A stretch of 64,000 nucleotides of DNA. Source: Adiantum capillus-veneris. Its lineage: Eukaryota; Streptophyta; Polypodiopsida; Polypodiales; Pteridaceae. The stretch lies in the NCBI GenBank assembly GCA_014529385.2, contig CM043960.1:26553896-26617895 (forward strand), written 5' to 3'. The notes under the pieces were generated by a model. The model ran no database searches, had not been told where the DNA came from, and worked only from the letters and a program-made list of their open reading frames with translations. Below, piece by piece: positions 9,963 to 21,176 of this stretch. How positions within the stretch are numbered: position 1 is the stretch's first letter; the number at the start of each line of letters is the position of its first letter. A program made the position numbers and the translations under genes.

Positions 9963-12194
9963 CTACCCAGCATCCTTCCACTGAACCTGCTTCCTCTTGC
10001 CCTTCAGTTGTGTTGGTGTTTTAGAAGTCCCAATGCCAGCATTGTCCTTCTGGATGAGTCTATAAATGGCCTCTTGCTCAAGCTGATCCCACCTTTCTGT
10101 GGTCATTTCTACTTCATAAGGTGTGAGAGGATGATAGGTTTTGGTGTCGGGATCATAGAGCGTGTGTTTGCCTTTCGTTAGACGAGTTTTGGCCAATTTG
10201 TGACAATGTGAAGCTGTATGGATCCATCCTTCTGGAAGAGGCTGGTTTCTTTTAATCCTAGCTTCAAAGAGAATCTCAGCCATCTCTTTGTATTGTGGTC
10301 CCAGGCTTGGTTTAGCCGTAACATCCTTTCCAGGGTGTTTAGAGGACTCCACAGTAAGTTGCAGCAGTAGCTAGTTTGTGATCTTGGTGAGACCTCTAAA
10401 CTGGATTTTCCATAGTTCCATACACAGCTTAATTCTTTGTATCTCCTCCTTTAGTTCCACAGGATCATTTAATTGAAGAGCATCGTTGAGCAGTGTTTGC
10501 CAGGTTATCCATTCGACAGTGGATCGCTCATAATGATCTCGAAGATCATCAATAATATTGTAGTATGAGCCGATCTACTGGTTCTGGATGCTGAGGATGT
10601 AGTGCTGAGAAAAACCTAGGCAGCTCAGCTTCTTTGGCTGGTAAAGCTTATAGGAGGATTGGAGAATCGGGTACAAATTTGAGGAAATTGAGGATAGCCC
10701 AATTCTTCTACTGCATCATCTTTCTAATTACTCTGACCAGCTGAAACAGTCTTCAGAGAGAAGTTGCTTGTTCTCCTACTGTCATTTGAGTTGAAGGCCC
10801 TTTACTGGTGGTAGCCTGATCTTCAAGAATAGTTTGTACCCTCTAATACAGAACTCTCCTGGAAATTTGCATTTGCAGTAAAACCTCTTTTAATTGACCT
10901 CTGACGTCCTTCATACATTTATAGGTTGGCATGTTCCTCAACAGGAGCTCTATTTCAATGGCTAGGGAATGACAGTCTACAGTAGACTGCCACTGCCAGT
11001 GTGGATTAGCTATTTTGTCATCAGAGTTTAGTACCCATTTAGGTACTCTTTCTAGCAATTGAATTCTGCTAGGATGCTCAGGTAGTTGGCACACCCCTTG
11101 GTCATGGAAAGCATCTGATTTCCAATGTTGGACCATTTCTCTGGCGTCGACATACAGTCGGCGCTGAAACCGTTCAAGACAAGACAAAAGAACATCATCC
11201 TCCAGATACATCCTCGTTATAGGAGCTTGCTGATGTCTTAGTCTCCTATTCAATGTGATGAGCTGTAATGAATCTTGCTCATGACCTTTTAGAACCTCAG
11301 TCACAGCTTTGTCTTTCCCTTTCTCATCTGTACTATGCTGTGACTGGTGCACTGGTGAATTCCCAGTGTTGCTAGGTTGTTGATCTCCTGCATGCTGATC
11401 ATCCGACTGCTGACCTTCATACTGGCCTGTATTGGGTTGATTTCCTCCTGTGGCCCCTGCTCCACCAACACGAGATCCTGAAGGTGGAGATGGAGGAAAG
11501 TCATCATCAGCATGCCTTTCTTCTGGTTCATCCTCCTTTTCTTCCTTTTCTGCTGCCTTATCCTCATCCTCATCGAGGTTGTTTTGCTGCTCAATATAAT
11601 CAGGATAGCTTGATTTGCCAAGGCGTTGTTGTATTCCGAAAGTTTATCTTGCAAATCACTCTGCATTGTTCCAATAAGCGCTCTTAGATTATCTATATTG
11701 AAAATAGCATTCCCCTTTGGATTCAATCTCTCAGCCAAATTATTATAGATATATCTTTTAGTTAAAGTGGCTTTCAAGGCAGTGTGACTAGTTAGCAATG
11801 AGTTGAAATCAACTCGCTTCATTCGCAACATGGTTTTGAATATGTCATTAGCTCTTTCAGTCTCTACCTTTTCTTCTCTAAGTGTCCGTATCTCAGACTC
11901 CATCTTGGACAACTTATCTTGTAAGTGTTGAATGGTCCTAGCTGATTGATTTTCAAGGACACTGTGCCGCAGGGACTGGGCTCCTCTCTCCTGCTCCAAC
12001 TTTTCAACTTGCTGCTCAGTCTCCCTCATGTCATCTTTTAACTTGGTCAATTCATCATTTAACACTGAGGCGTCCAACATTTGTCCTATAGCATTCACAA
12101 TAGTATTCCAGGATGAATGAATAAGTACGGAACAGCCATCATCCACTGTGGTTGGGTCATAGGCAACTGGCTTGTAAACTGTGACAAGAGCCAT
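9963..12194 (-). pseudogene. Extra 3' ORF of N2: coiled-coil protein, decayed
   Basis: Downstream of integrase and just before the polypurine tract are three long minus-strand stretches: 12194-11301 (297 codons), 11352-10843 (169) and 10352-9963 (129), in different frames. The first has a heptad-rich coiled coil (around ELTKLKDDMRETEQQVEKL and the following 120 residues) and then, in another frame, a Glu/Asp/Gln-rich acidic linker. The second and third are helix-rich with conserved Trp. I see no signal peptide, membrane span or envelope feature. A similar order, with short matching blocks, occurs at 62.2-64.0 kb beside another polypurine tract. Function unknown; a structural protein specific to this element lineage is one guess. 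Confidence 0.55.
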
Positions 12195-12199
12195 ATATG

Positions 12200-13400
12200 G
12201 TAGTGTAGTATAATCAGATTTATGCAGGAGTAGACGTCCTTTGAGAGGATGAGTCTGGAGCTGTTGTAACTGGTCCTTCTTGGTTAAATGCAGAGCCGCT
12301 TCACTATAAGGGATGGAAACCTTACCAAGTGGACTCGAAGGTATTGCTGGTCCTTTTCCTTTATCAATCTGACCCGTTGGCTGCTCAACATTGGAACCCC
12401 TTGCACGCTGGCTTTGTGTCTCTTCTTGGCAACATCATCTTCTCTCAGAGCTGCACTAATCTGTTCTGATGTTGCTACAGATGGCTTTGGATCATTTGGC
12501 ATCTTGAATGCAAAAGCAATATTCTCAGGAGTTACCGACACCTTTCTACCATAGACCATAGCACTTCCATCCTCCACATCGAAGGAATCAAGGACCTGTC
12601 TAATGATAGCTGTGTCAACTTGTGGCTTGCATAACCACATGCAAGTCCCACAATCGAAGTAACACCTCGGCTTGCTTAGTAAACACATACTGCTATATTT
12701 TACAATGAGGAATAAGTGGAAGAGAAGCTTTTGCAGCAGCAATAAGTGCTTGGGTTTCCTCTATAGTCTCCTGCATTCTTTCTGACATTTTCTTTCTACC
12801 CATACACCGTGAAGATGATGACTCAGTAGAGGGAGAAGAAGAGGACTTACTTGAAGCTTCAAATTCGTATCCTGGTGTAGTTGGTAAAGATAGACAATAA
12901 TCAACAATTTCCTCAGACGAAGAAGTTTGTGGTTGTAGTGACAAAACTTCAGAGCTTGGCGATGGCGAATGGATAACAGTAGGCAGACGTCGCGCAAGAG
13001 ATTTACGAGGAAAAATACCTACGTGTCTGTGCCATAAAAGCTCCACTACTTACCGTTCCTAGAGTCCTGTGCACCGCAAATGACATGGCACACATGCATT
13101 GGCTAATCCTCTCTATCTTCTTTGAAATGATTACCACTAATAGTCCAACTGATCCTTTTTCCCATAAAAGCTGATATTGATTTTGACACTTTATTGATTG
13201 TGGTACTGCCATGGTATCATCGTACGGAGACTTTTTTGGCTCTTTGACTGGCTCTGGAACTGGCTATACATGAAAAAGGCTTGAAATAGCTGATTTTGGA
13301 ATTTCTTGGTCCTCAGTTCCCAGACTACCAGTACCCTTATTTCTGGAAGTATCTCTGTCTTCTGAATAATAGAGATTGATTTTAGCCCCATTATATACCC
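12200..13400 (-). pseudogene. Further N2 coding remnants between integrase and the coiled-coil ORF
   Basis: Open stretches are 13391-13191, 13212-13003, 13046-12693 and 12742-12284. The last contains GSAMVYGRKVSVTPENIAFAF, whose layout faintly recalls the G-R/K-x-V-x-x-x-P-x-x-I-x-x-x-x pattern seen in plant transposon proteins of Athila-like elements; that link is weak. The 13046-12693 piece is Ser/Pro-rich and low in complexity. Frames connect across the breaks toward the coiled-coil ORF: the frame before 12194 stays open back to about 12300. The whole 12.2-13.0 kb may be the N-terminal part of one long extra protein. Confidence 0.45.
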
Positions 13401-13431
13401 CTTGCAACAGTAATCCAGATAAATCTTTCAA

Positions 13432-13700
13432 TCATACTATGCCATTGGAGAACACCCAATCAACTTCATATGGACCTGTCCAAGCTATCGTTAAGTTCGG
13501 TTTCTTAGGGCCTAGCTTTGATTGATATAACATAACCAAATCTCCTTTCTGAAACTCCTTGACTTTGATTTTTCTGTCATGCCAGTGTTTCCTTCTTTGC
13601 TGACAATTTCTTATTCCAGCATAGCCCTCCACCTTAACTCATCCAACTGTGTTAACTCCTCTAATCTCTATTTCATATTGTGATTAAAATCTAACCCATT
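13432..13700 (-). pseudogene. Integrase C-terminal region of N2
   Basis: The piece 13632-13432 includes HDRKIKVKEFQKGDLVMLYQ and KPNLTIAWTGPYEV, the typical Ty3 integrase tail (K-x-F-x-x-G-D-x-V and W-x-G-P-Y/F). It lies immediately after the catalytic core but in a different frame. Confidence 0.8.
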
Positions 13701-13711
13701 CTTGATTGCCA

Positions 13712-14286
13712 TCATGAGATTGGGTATGAAAAATTCGATAGGCACACAGCTTCTGTGCCATACACCATTCTAAATGGTTTCAATCCCGTGGTGACCTTAT
13801 AAGCTATCCGATATGCCCAGAGAGCTGTTTGAAGTTTCAAGTCCCACTCGTGTGGCTCTTTCTGCACAATCTTAGTGAGAATAGTCTTGACAGTCTTGTT
13901 ACTGCTTTCGGCTTGCCCATTGCATCTAGGATAATATGGTGTGGATTTTCGATGCTTTACTGAAAGCATATCCATGAGTATATGCATGGTGTCTTTGATA
14001 AAATATGTACCTGATCTGACACAATCTCCACAGGACATCCGTATCGACAAACAATATTTTCAAATAGAAACATAGCAGTGGATTTTGCCGTGTTGTCGCG
14101 AAGAGCCTTAGCTTCTACCCATTTGGTCACATAACAAGTGGCCATCAATATGTACCTATTCTTCCTTGGAGTAATTTTTTTGAAGGGACCCATAAAATTT
14201 AGACCCCATTTCATAAAAACACCTAGTGGCTGAACCGGTGTGCAAGGAGTCATATCTGATGCGTGGGTCTGCCCATTCTTTGGCAT
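13712..14286 (-). pseudogene. Integrase core of N2
   Basis: Two overlapping frames (14286-13957 and 14050-13712) cover the DDE core. The first catalytic position reads WGLNFMGPF, where Ty3 integrases have D in place of N. The second lies in VEIVSDQ, just before the frame break. The third is the E in CNGQAESSNK. With the first aspartate changed and the core split, this enzyme could not join DNA ends. The zinc-binding HHCC region lies at 14290-14630 in another frame (pieces near HNRDSGGHF and FCKTCDTCQR). Confidence 0.88.
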
Positions 14287-14626
14287 GTATCACAAGTTTT
14301 ACAAAAGCTTCTGACATCAGATATTAAAGTTTGCCACCACAAACCAGCCTATAGAATCTTTTTGGAAGTGATATTAGTAGAAAAATGTCCCCCAGAATCC
14401 CTATTATGTGCCTCCAAAATAACTTGCATTCTTTCCTCCATAGGCACACATCTGCGAAGAACCCCATCAACTCCCAACCTGTAAAGTGATCCTCCAATGA
14501 TGGTGAACTTCAGACTCTTAATAATCAGAGCCCTCTTCTGATTCTGAGTCCAGTTATTTGGGAATCCTCCTTTAGAAAGAAACTAATATACCTCATACAA
14601 TTTTGGATCGGTTGATTCTGTTGTTG

Positions 14627-16213
14627 TTATAACTGAAATAGTTTTGCATCCACTAGCTCGTCTCTTAAAGACACCTCAAAGTAGCCATCCATACTCCTGG
14701 ACAGGAAATCAACACCACAATGGTTTTTGTCGGGCTTATGGAAGATATGAAATTCAAATTCCATCAGGAACATCATCCAGCGTATCAATCTACCTTGAAT
14801 AATGACTTTATTAATCAGAAATAATAAGGCTTGATGATCCACATAAAAATAAAATAGCTTGCCCAGCAAATAATGTCTACATTTGGTAGCACTGAAAACC
14901 ATCCCTAAGGCTTCTCTTTCAGTAGTTGTATACCCTTGTTCAGCTTGATTGAACCTGCGACTGGAAAAGTATACTGGATAATCAGTTCTTCCTTCTGGCT
15001 GAGCCAGTATTGCTCCCATTGCCACTCCTGAAGCATCGACATGTACATGAAAAATAACTTCCCATTTTGGTTGTTGAAGAACTGGCTTACTGATAATAGC
15101 ATTCTTTAAATTCTGAAAACTCTCCTCACATTCATCAGTCCAGCTGAACTTATTGGTCTTCTTTGTAAGTTCATACAAAGGTAATGCTTGGGAAGAAAAC
15201 TTGTGCACAAATCGTTGATAAAAATTGATATATCCCAGAAAAGAGCTTAACTCTGACACATTTCGAGGCGCCTTGGCCTGTTGGACACACTGGATCTTGT
15301 CATTGGCCATTTCTATACCATTCCTGGACACTACATGTCCCAGTAGTAGTTGTCCTTTCTAGACTAAGAAAACAAATTTGAATGGGTTCAAACAGATCCG
15401 CTTTTCCTGACAACGTTGGAAAACCATTTCAAGAAAAAGTAAATGCTTCTCCTCCGTTGAGTATATAGTAAAATCATCCATAAATATGGCAAGGAATCGG
15501 TGAAGGAATTCACTGAATATTTCCATCATACATTGTTGAAAAGTGGCTGGTGCGTTGCAAAGACCAAATGGCATTACCAAATACATGAATGCTCCCCACT
15601 CAATAATAAAAGTGGTTTTACTCCAGTCTTCATAAGCAATCTGTAACTGATTATAGCCACTATAACCATCCATAAAGCTATACATCTCATATCTTGCAAT
15701 TTCATCAAGCAACATATCCGTGAAGGGTAATGGAAATGGATCCTTAATTGTTTGAGCGTTCAGCTTCCTATAATCCACACACACTTTGAGCTTTCCATTT
15801 TTCTTGGGTACCACCACAATAGGGAACAACCAGTCACTACTAGCTACTTCAATAATGAATCCAGCCTTTAGAAGGTTATCAATCTCTTCCTTAACCTTGT
15901 TAGCATAATTTGGATTCATTCTGTATAGCTACATCGGTATTGGTCTAGCATCTGGTTTCAATGGTATTCGATGTTGACATACTTCTGGATCTACTCCTTT
16001 AAGATCAGTATGTTCCCATGCGAACACATCCTTGTACTGCAGGAACATATGTCGGGCCTTCTCTTTCATCTTAGGATTTAGATGCTTGTTGACTTTGATC
16101 AATCTAGGATTTTCCTCAGAACCTAAATTCCATTCCTCTATTTCCTGATCATCAGGAAGTAACCAGTTAGGCCCTCCGCCTTTTCTCTTGGTTGACTCCT
16201 CAGCGTAATCCAA
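14627..16213 (-). pseudogene. Reverse transcriptase and RNase H of N2
   Basis: One frame runs from 16213 to 14627 with only two TAG stops, near 15926-15928 and 15359-15361; both sit where relatives have glutamine. RT motifs are VVVPKKNGKLKVCVDYRKLN, SFMDGYSGYNQLQI, MPFGLCNAPATFQ and the active site IFMDDFTIYS. The connection (FLGYINFYQRFVHKFS) leads into RNase H with VHVDASGVAMGAIL, TTTEREALGMVFS and DHQALLFLIN, closing with GVDFLSR. The domains convert element RNA into DNA. The FMDD form of the tetrad is found in Athila/Tat-like Ty3 lineages. Confidence 0.92.
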
Positions 16214-16877
16214 AGGATAGTCCTCTGATTTCTGAGCTGCTATTCTGATTTTCAGTAACTTCTTCCAAGTGTATTTGTTCAGAATCCACTGGTATACGGG
16301 AATTAGCTGGTTCTTCTGGCCTTCCAGTTAGCTGAACTTGCCGTTCTCCAAAGTTCTGCTCAGTGAACTCGTCTGAAAATTGCTTCTTTTGCTTTTCAAC
16401 CTGATCTTTGTCCAGTAACACTACGTTGAGATCTATCTCGGTTGATGGGAAAATATTCATTGCTGCAAGTATTCTCTCAATTTTCTTCACCTTATACTTT
16501 TGGCAAAGCTCTTCAGGTCTCAGCTCCTTTTTCCATCTCCTAGTGTTGTTCGTCTGAATCTGAATTCTGCTACTACTGGCACCTTGTATTGTCAGAGTCT
16601 GATTAGCATAGTCGTGAACAGCCTGTGCCGTTTGCAACCATGGACGCCCCAATAGCATCCCATACGCGCCTTGCACATCTAGTACTAGGAAGCTAGTTTT
16701 GAACTTTTCCTTGCCCACTCTTATCTGCATACCTTCTATCATACCAATTACCTTTTCTTTACCCTTGGCTTTCCACACCTCTCTTTGTTGAGCCCATTTG
16801 CTACTTTTAGGATTGACTGGTTTTTCTAGGTTATCTGGGATTTCTTCAATCACTACCCCTTTGCTGCATGTAACCGC
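16200..16877 (-). pseudogene. Protease region of N2
   Basis: The frame continues from gag after one TGA (16878-16880). It contains GAYGMLLGRPWLQTAQAVHD, the C-terminal signature of plant Ty3 aspartic proteases (G-R-P-W-L). I could not locate a clear D-S/T-G motif in this frame. A Gln/Glu-rich spacer leads toward RT, with a frame change at about 16200-16250. Confidence 0.7.
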
Positions 16878-18400
16878 TCATATAGGAACTGGTTCTGGGG
16901 CTTTCACCTCAGTAGCCGCAGTAACAGGTGTTTCTGGACACTGAGCCGCAAAATGCCCATACTTACCACAAGTATAGCAATTCAGACTTTGACTTTGGAA
17001 ATTACCACGACCCCGGCCACGGCCAGTATCCCCTTGGTATCTGCCGCGCCCTGTACCAACACCGCTAATACCTAATTTCTCTTCTTGGGGTACACTGGTA
17101 GTCTCCACTTTTACTGGTTCAGCATCGGTAAATGCCACCACAGACAGATCTTTCCACTTCTTAAAATGATGAATGCGAATGCCACAGTTCCTCCATAGAT
17201 GGCCGTAAGCTTTGCAGTAAGTACACTGTGGACATTCATTGGAAACATGATCTTTGGATTTACACTTTGAACACCAGGTTTCCACTCTTCTTACTGGTTG
17301 TTTGGTCTGGCTGATTTCAGCAATCTGCCGGGCCATCTCATCAATCTTCCTAGACCACGACCCGTTCTTAGCCTTCTCTTTGCTCTTCTCATCCGAGCTA
17401 CTTTCAGAACTACTGGAGGTCTTACTGGAATCAGAATTCTCAGTAGAAGTACTGCTACCAATGGACCTCCTCTTTTTATGACTTCTTTCCTTCTTAGCCT
17501 GTTGTTCCAACTTCAGGGCTTGCTGCACCATATCATTAAATTGCTTTGTCGGTGCAGGCACCTCTTGTTCCCTAAGCTTCTTACTGTGGAAACCATTTAA
17601 AAACCATGCCCACAACCGTTTTTTTTATGGTGGTTCCTATAGCTGCCTAGTCAGTTCCTTGATTTTCTCAACATAACTTTTGATTGATAATTTCCTTTGC
17701 TTTATCTTATCTAGTTCACAGAGGATATCTTCATCTCCTCTATTATCTGAATATTCCAGTCGGAAAGTTGAGTAGTTTGTTATATGATCTGAGTTGGCAA
17801 GATGGGTATGGTAGTACCATTTCCTTGCTGCCTCCTTTAATTTCTGAGGAAAGTATTCCCTTCAGTCATCTTCATCAATGTTCTTCAACTTAGCATACTG
17901 TTCAAAGGCTTGGATATGAACATCCAGGTCATCTTTCTTCCCACCCTTAAACACTGGAAAAGAAATTTTCAATGAAGAGGTGTGATCATGTCGATCAACA
18001 TTGTTTTGGCCTCTTCTCATCTTAGGAACCTAACTCCTTTTTGAAGATTTCTTGTAATGGTCTGTATCTGCTTCCTAGTCAATCTCTTCTGTAGTCTCAG
18101 TTTTTGTCTCTTCTCTGGATTTTCTGCTGGAACTGTGGCGACTACCTTTACTGCCTTTGGCTCCTTCATCCCCATGTGTGGTCCAAGAACTCCTGGCCTT
18201 GCGTTCTTCCCTTTCAGCCCTTCTTCGTCTGGACGATTGGAGCGCTGAGAGCCCTTAGCCTCATCAGCTTGACTGTGCTCCTCCGGAGCCTCAGTCTCAG
18301 TCCCCGGTTCAGTCTTAGGATCCAAATCTCTTTCTGACTCCTCAGGGATAGGGTCAACGCGATAGGATGATTTACAACCACGGCTGGTTTTGGGTGCCAT
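16878..18400 (-). pseudogene. gag of N2 with three zinc knuckles
   Basis: Gag begins with ATG at 18400 (MAPKTSRGCKSSYRVDP) and changes frame near 18020. The retrotransposon-gag domain follows (KISFPVFKGGKKDDLDVHI, then an AARKWYYH-type block) with stops near 17860 and 17620-17660. The piece 17615-16878 holds three CCHC knuckles: CSKCKSKDHVSNEC, CTYCKAYGHLWRNC and CYTCGKYGHFAAQC. Arg/Gly boxes lie between knuckles two and three. All three knuckles keep their metal ligands even though the gene is broken. Confidence 0.88.
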
Positions 18401-18460
18401 ATCTTGAGGTGAAAATTCAAACTGGGAGAAGCGGTCTGGTCAATGAGCAAACAGCTCTAG

Positions 18461-18475
18461 CCACCGTGATTGCCA
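18461..18475 (-). other. Primer binding site of N2
   Basis: On the minus strand TGGCAATCACGGTGG lies 3 bases after the 5' LTR. It begins with TGG, complementary to the CCA end of a tRNA. It is not the initiator-Met site used by A, M and the copia element; which tRNA it matches was not determined. Confidence 0.65.
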
Positions 18476-18478
18476 AAA

Positions 18479-18967
18479 TGGAATTGAGATGATCTTTTCA
18501 GATAGCTGATTCCAGTGTTAGAATTTACAGCTACTGGAAGTCGTCAATTCAGCCAGTGAAATTGGAATGGAATATAGAAACTGGCCTGGAATAGTTAACT
18601 AAACTGAAATACTCTACTCGAACTAGAAACAGACTGAATGAATGGAAAAGTATTTCAGATTCAGATTCAGAGTTTATGAAGAGCGAATACAAGGTATCAT
18701 AGACTGAAGCCCAATTGATTATTGTAGTAATGATTATAGAGTAGAGTTACAAGTGAAGAGATTGTCACTCAAGTCAGCTTCGAAGACTAGAACCAAGAGA
18801 TTAGAAGTAAGAAGTCAAAGAGTACAAGCAACTCGATTACAATGTAATGGGTTCTATTTACAGCCTCTTGAGGTTACTGTGGTAACCGCCAAGTAATTAT
18901 TGGTTGGTCCGCTGTTCGGCTTCTAGAAGACAATTCCCGCCTATTGAGACTATCTCCGCCGTCTACA
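18479..18967 (-). repeat. 5' LTR of N2
   Basis: 489 bp, TG...CA, aligned over its whole length with 9078-9584. Its outer end is followed by the target-site copy AGGAG at 18968-18972. Confidence 0.93.
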
Positions 18968-19012
18968 AGGAGCTTCAAATATTTCCGCCATCTACAAGGA
19001 GCTTCAAATATT
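18955..19012. repeat. 29-bp tandem duplication across the N2/N1 junction
   Basis: The unit CCGCC(G/A)TCTACA + AGGAGCTTCAAATATTT occurs twice, at 18955-18983 and 18984-19012. It joins the last 13 bp of the N2 LTR to the first 16-17 bp of N1. It must have arisen after N2 inserted. Confidence 0.85.
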
Positions 19013-19329
19013 TATAGGCATGGCTGGATTTTGTCGACAGTATATACGTGACTATGCCAAAATCACTGTTCCTATGATGGATCAACTTAAAGCAAAAGGT
19101 AAGACCTTTTCGTGGGAAGATGCCCGAAAACGCAGTTTCGAACAACTCAAGATAACTATAACCACTGTTCCCATCCTAGCAATTGTCCAGACAACAGGCC
19201 CGTTGGTAAAATGGCTAGATAGACCTGAAGAAGGTTCTACATGGGAGAATGTCTCCACACTTAAGAAACCTTTTCCTATTTTCGTTTTTGAGGACGAAAA
19301 CGATTCTCAAAGGGGAAGGGGAAGGGGAA

Positions 19330-19364
<35 letters not shown>

Positions 19365-19486
19365 AACGTAAGGACATGGGTCCTATGGGCAAGGCCACCA
19401 ACACGGCCGGGCAATGTGTACGCTAGGGGGAGGCTATAAGATAGCACGGTTAGGTGGAGACTAGCACACGCATTACCACCACCCTT
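18973..19486 (+). pseudogene. N1 right part: RT-RNase H connection, deletion, C-terminal tail
   Basis: From about 19002 the N1 RT frame resumes with the connection block GMAGFCRQYIRDYAKITVP and FSWEDARKRSFEQLK. Directly after TVPILAIVQ it jumps to a Ty3 C-terminal tail with WENVSTLKKPFPIFVFEDEND. RNase H and integrase are therefore missing by an internal deletion near 19190. The tail runs into (GGGAAG)n and a 34-bp G run, likely an expanded polypurine tract. The 19364-19486 segment may be a short remnant of its 3' LTR. Confidence 0.75.
19330..19363. repeat. Poly-G run (34 bp)
   Basis: An unbroken G tract preceded by three GGGAAG units (from about 19311), at the expected place of the N1 polypurine tract. 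A run this long is prone to length error in sequencing. Confidence 0.9.
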
Positions 19487-19602
19487 TCAGCACATGTCTA
19501 TATTCTAAACCTTATTCCCGTCTATTCTCCCACATTAAATGTTCAATTTAATATGAGAAAATCATTTGGGTTGGTTAGATATTAGATTTTATGACATTAC
19601 CT
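19487..19602 (-). repeat. 3' LTR of element M, outer 116 bp
   Basis: The sequence CACATGTCTATATTCTAAACC to TTTATGACA aligns with 26511-26619, the last part of the M 5' LTR. It completes the LTR piece at 4621-5975. The end TGACA gives TG on the minus strand. Confidence 0.88.
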
Positions 19603-19616
19603 CTCTCTTGAAATCA
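19603..19616 (-). other. Polypurine tract of element M
   Basis: The minus strand reads AAGAGAGAGGTAA immediately before the LTR TG. This fixes the inner border of the interrupted 3' LTR. Confidence 0.85.
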
Positions 19617-19988
19617 TAGTCGTCCTCGTCTATGAGGTAGAAGAGGTAAAGCCTTAGTCATTAGTCAATTTTTCTTAGCAAGTAGAGGATCCCTTTTTAC
19701 CCTATGACATCATTCCAAGATGGATGACTAATCCATTTGGTGCTTGGGAGACATAGCTGCTGCAAGCATGTTTGCTCTTTAGTCCGTTTCATTCTCCCAA
19801 GTAGAATGACAAATTCTACTTGGTGTTTGAGAGAGGTCGTTATCACAAACATGATTCTAAGCATGCATATTATTAAATTTGTGCACAATAAAAAAGAGAA
19901 CTAGTCTTATAAGACAAAAACATTGGTCATTTAAAAGAAATTTGTACATTTGCTTACTCTAATGTAGTATTGTAAGCATTGACAAGGT

Positions 19989-21156
19989 TCATACTATCCT
20001 TAAGCTGTATTCCTTGCATCCATCTAGCATCTTCAAAAGGATAATTTTTGAACTTAATAAGATATCGTCAAAAAATCTTACCATGTCGTAGTACCTTTCT
20101 TCATGTTGACGGATAGCTTCGGGTTGTAGCACCTCTTCTTGGTCTTCGATTTCGGGAGGGTCTTCATTAATTGGTTCACTTGGTGGATCTCCTTTGTAGG
20201 GCTTAAGTAAGTTCACAAGAAAAGCATTGTGTATGAGCCAATGGTTGGGCAACTTAATTTGATAAGCCATCTCATTGATTTTTTTCAAGATTTGAAAAGG
20301 ACCATAGTATCTTTTTGCTAATTTAGCGTAATACTTTTGATGGCCCATAGGATTTTGTCCGTCATTTGCCTCAATCAAGCCTTGGGAAACTTAAGTAAGA
20401 CCCAATCATTTTCTTTAAACGTTAAGGCCCTTCTGCGCTTGTCAGCAACAGCTTTTTGCCTTTGTTGAGAGATGGATATATCCTCCTTAATCTTTTGGAA
20501 AGATTCTTGTAGATCACAGCTATACTCATCGACAACGAAGATCTTCCCATGCAATTTGAGTAGCAAGAAACTTTTAGGTCTTCCCTCAATGATTTTGAAA
20601 GACCGTAGAAGTATGGAAAGTATTATTGTACGCATACTCTACAAGAGGTAAGTACTTTTTCCATTGTGAGCGTTGATATACTTCAGTAACATAAGTCTTT
20701 AGTAGATCGAGTATCGTAAGATTGGCTATCTCACTTTGGCCATCCGTTTGTGGGTGATAAGCCAAAAAGAAATTTCAATCTTGTTCCTAGATTTTCAAAG
20801 AGACCTTTCCAAAAATTATTGGTCATTCTAGGATCTCTATCTGACACGATAAATGTTGGCAATCCATGGTGTTTAAAAATATGTGCTATGAAGAGAGTTT
20901 CCATTTGGTGTGCCTTAATAGTCTTTTTTACAGGAATAAATTGTGCTTGCTTGCTAAACCTATCGACTATTGTCCATATTCCCGTATTCCCATGAATAGA
21001 CTTGGGTAATCCAAAGATAAAATTCATGGATATACTCTCCCATGGTGAATTTGGAATAGGCAATGGATGGAGTAATCCAGGTTTCTTCCCTCTATTACAC
21101 TTGGTCTTTTGGCATACCACACATTTTGAAACATACTCTTGTATGAACACTTTCAT
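19989..21156 (-). pseudogene. Integrase of element M
   Basis: The core 21156-20731 has the zinc-binding tail CVVCQKTKCNRGKKPGLL, then WESISMNFIFGLPKS, TIVDRFSKQAQFIPVKKT and FIVSDRDPRMTNNFW. The first catalytic aspartate position is N in MNFIFGLP, where relatives have MDFI. The core then breaks; pieces near 20635-20375 and 20378-19989 carry the C-terminal region (AKLAKRYYGPFQILKKINEM, LPNHWLIHNAFLVNLLKPY). A chromodomain is not clear; the end is acidic and decayed. Confidence 0.85.
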
Positions 21157-21176
21157 GGTAGGCCAATAGAATTACG

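Larger units (their letters stand above)
9078..18967 (-). mobile_element. Ty3-type retrotransposon N2 with extra 3' coding region
   Basis: A 9.9-kb minus-strand element inside N1. Direct LTRs are at 18479-18967 (5') and 9078-9584 (3'), about 90% alike by eye and differing mostly by transitions. It has a primer binding site, a polypurine tract, and gag, protease, RT, RNase H and integrase in Ty3 order. Between integrase and the polypurine tract are about 3.4 kb of further coding sequence. Breaks in pol are few (two CAG-to-TAG-type stops between 16.2 and 14.6 kb), so it is younger than M and N1, though not intact. Confidence 0.92.
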
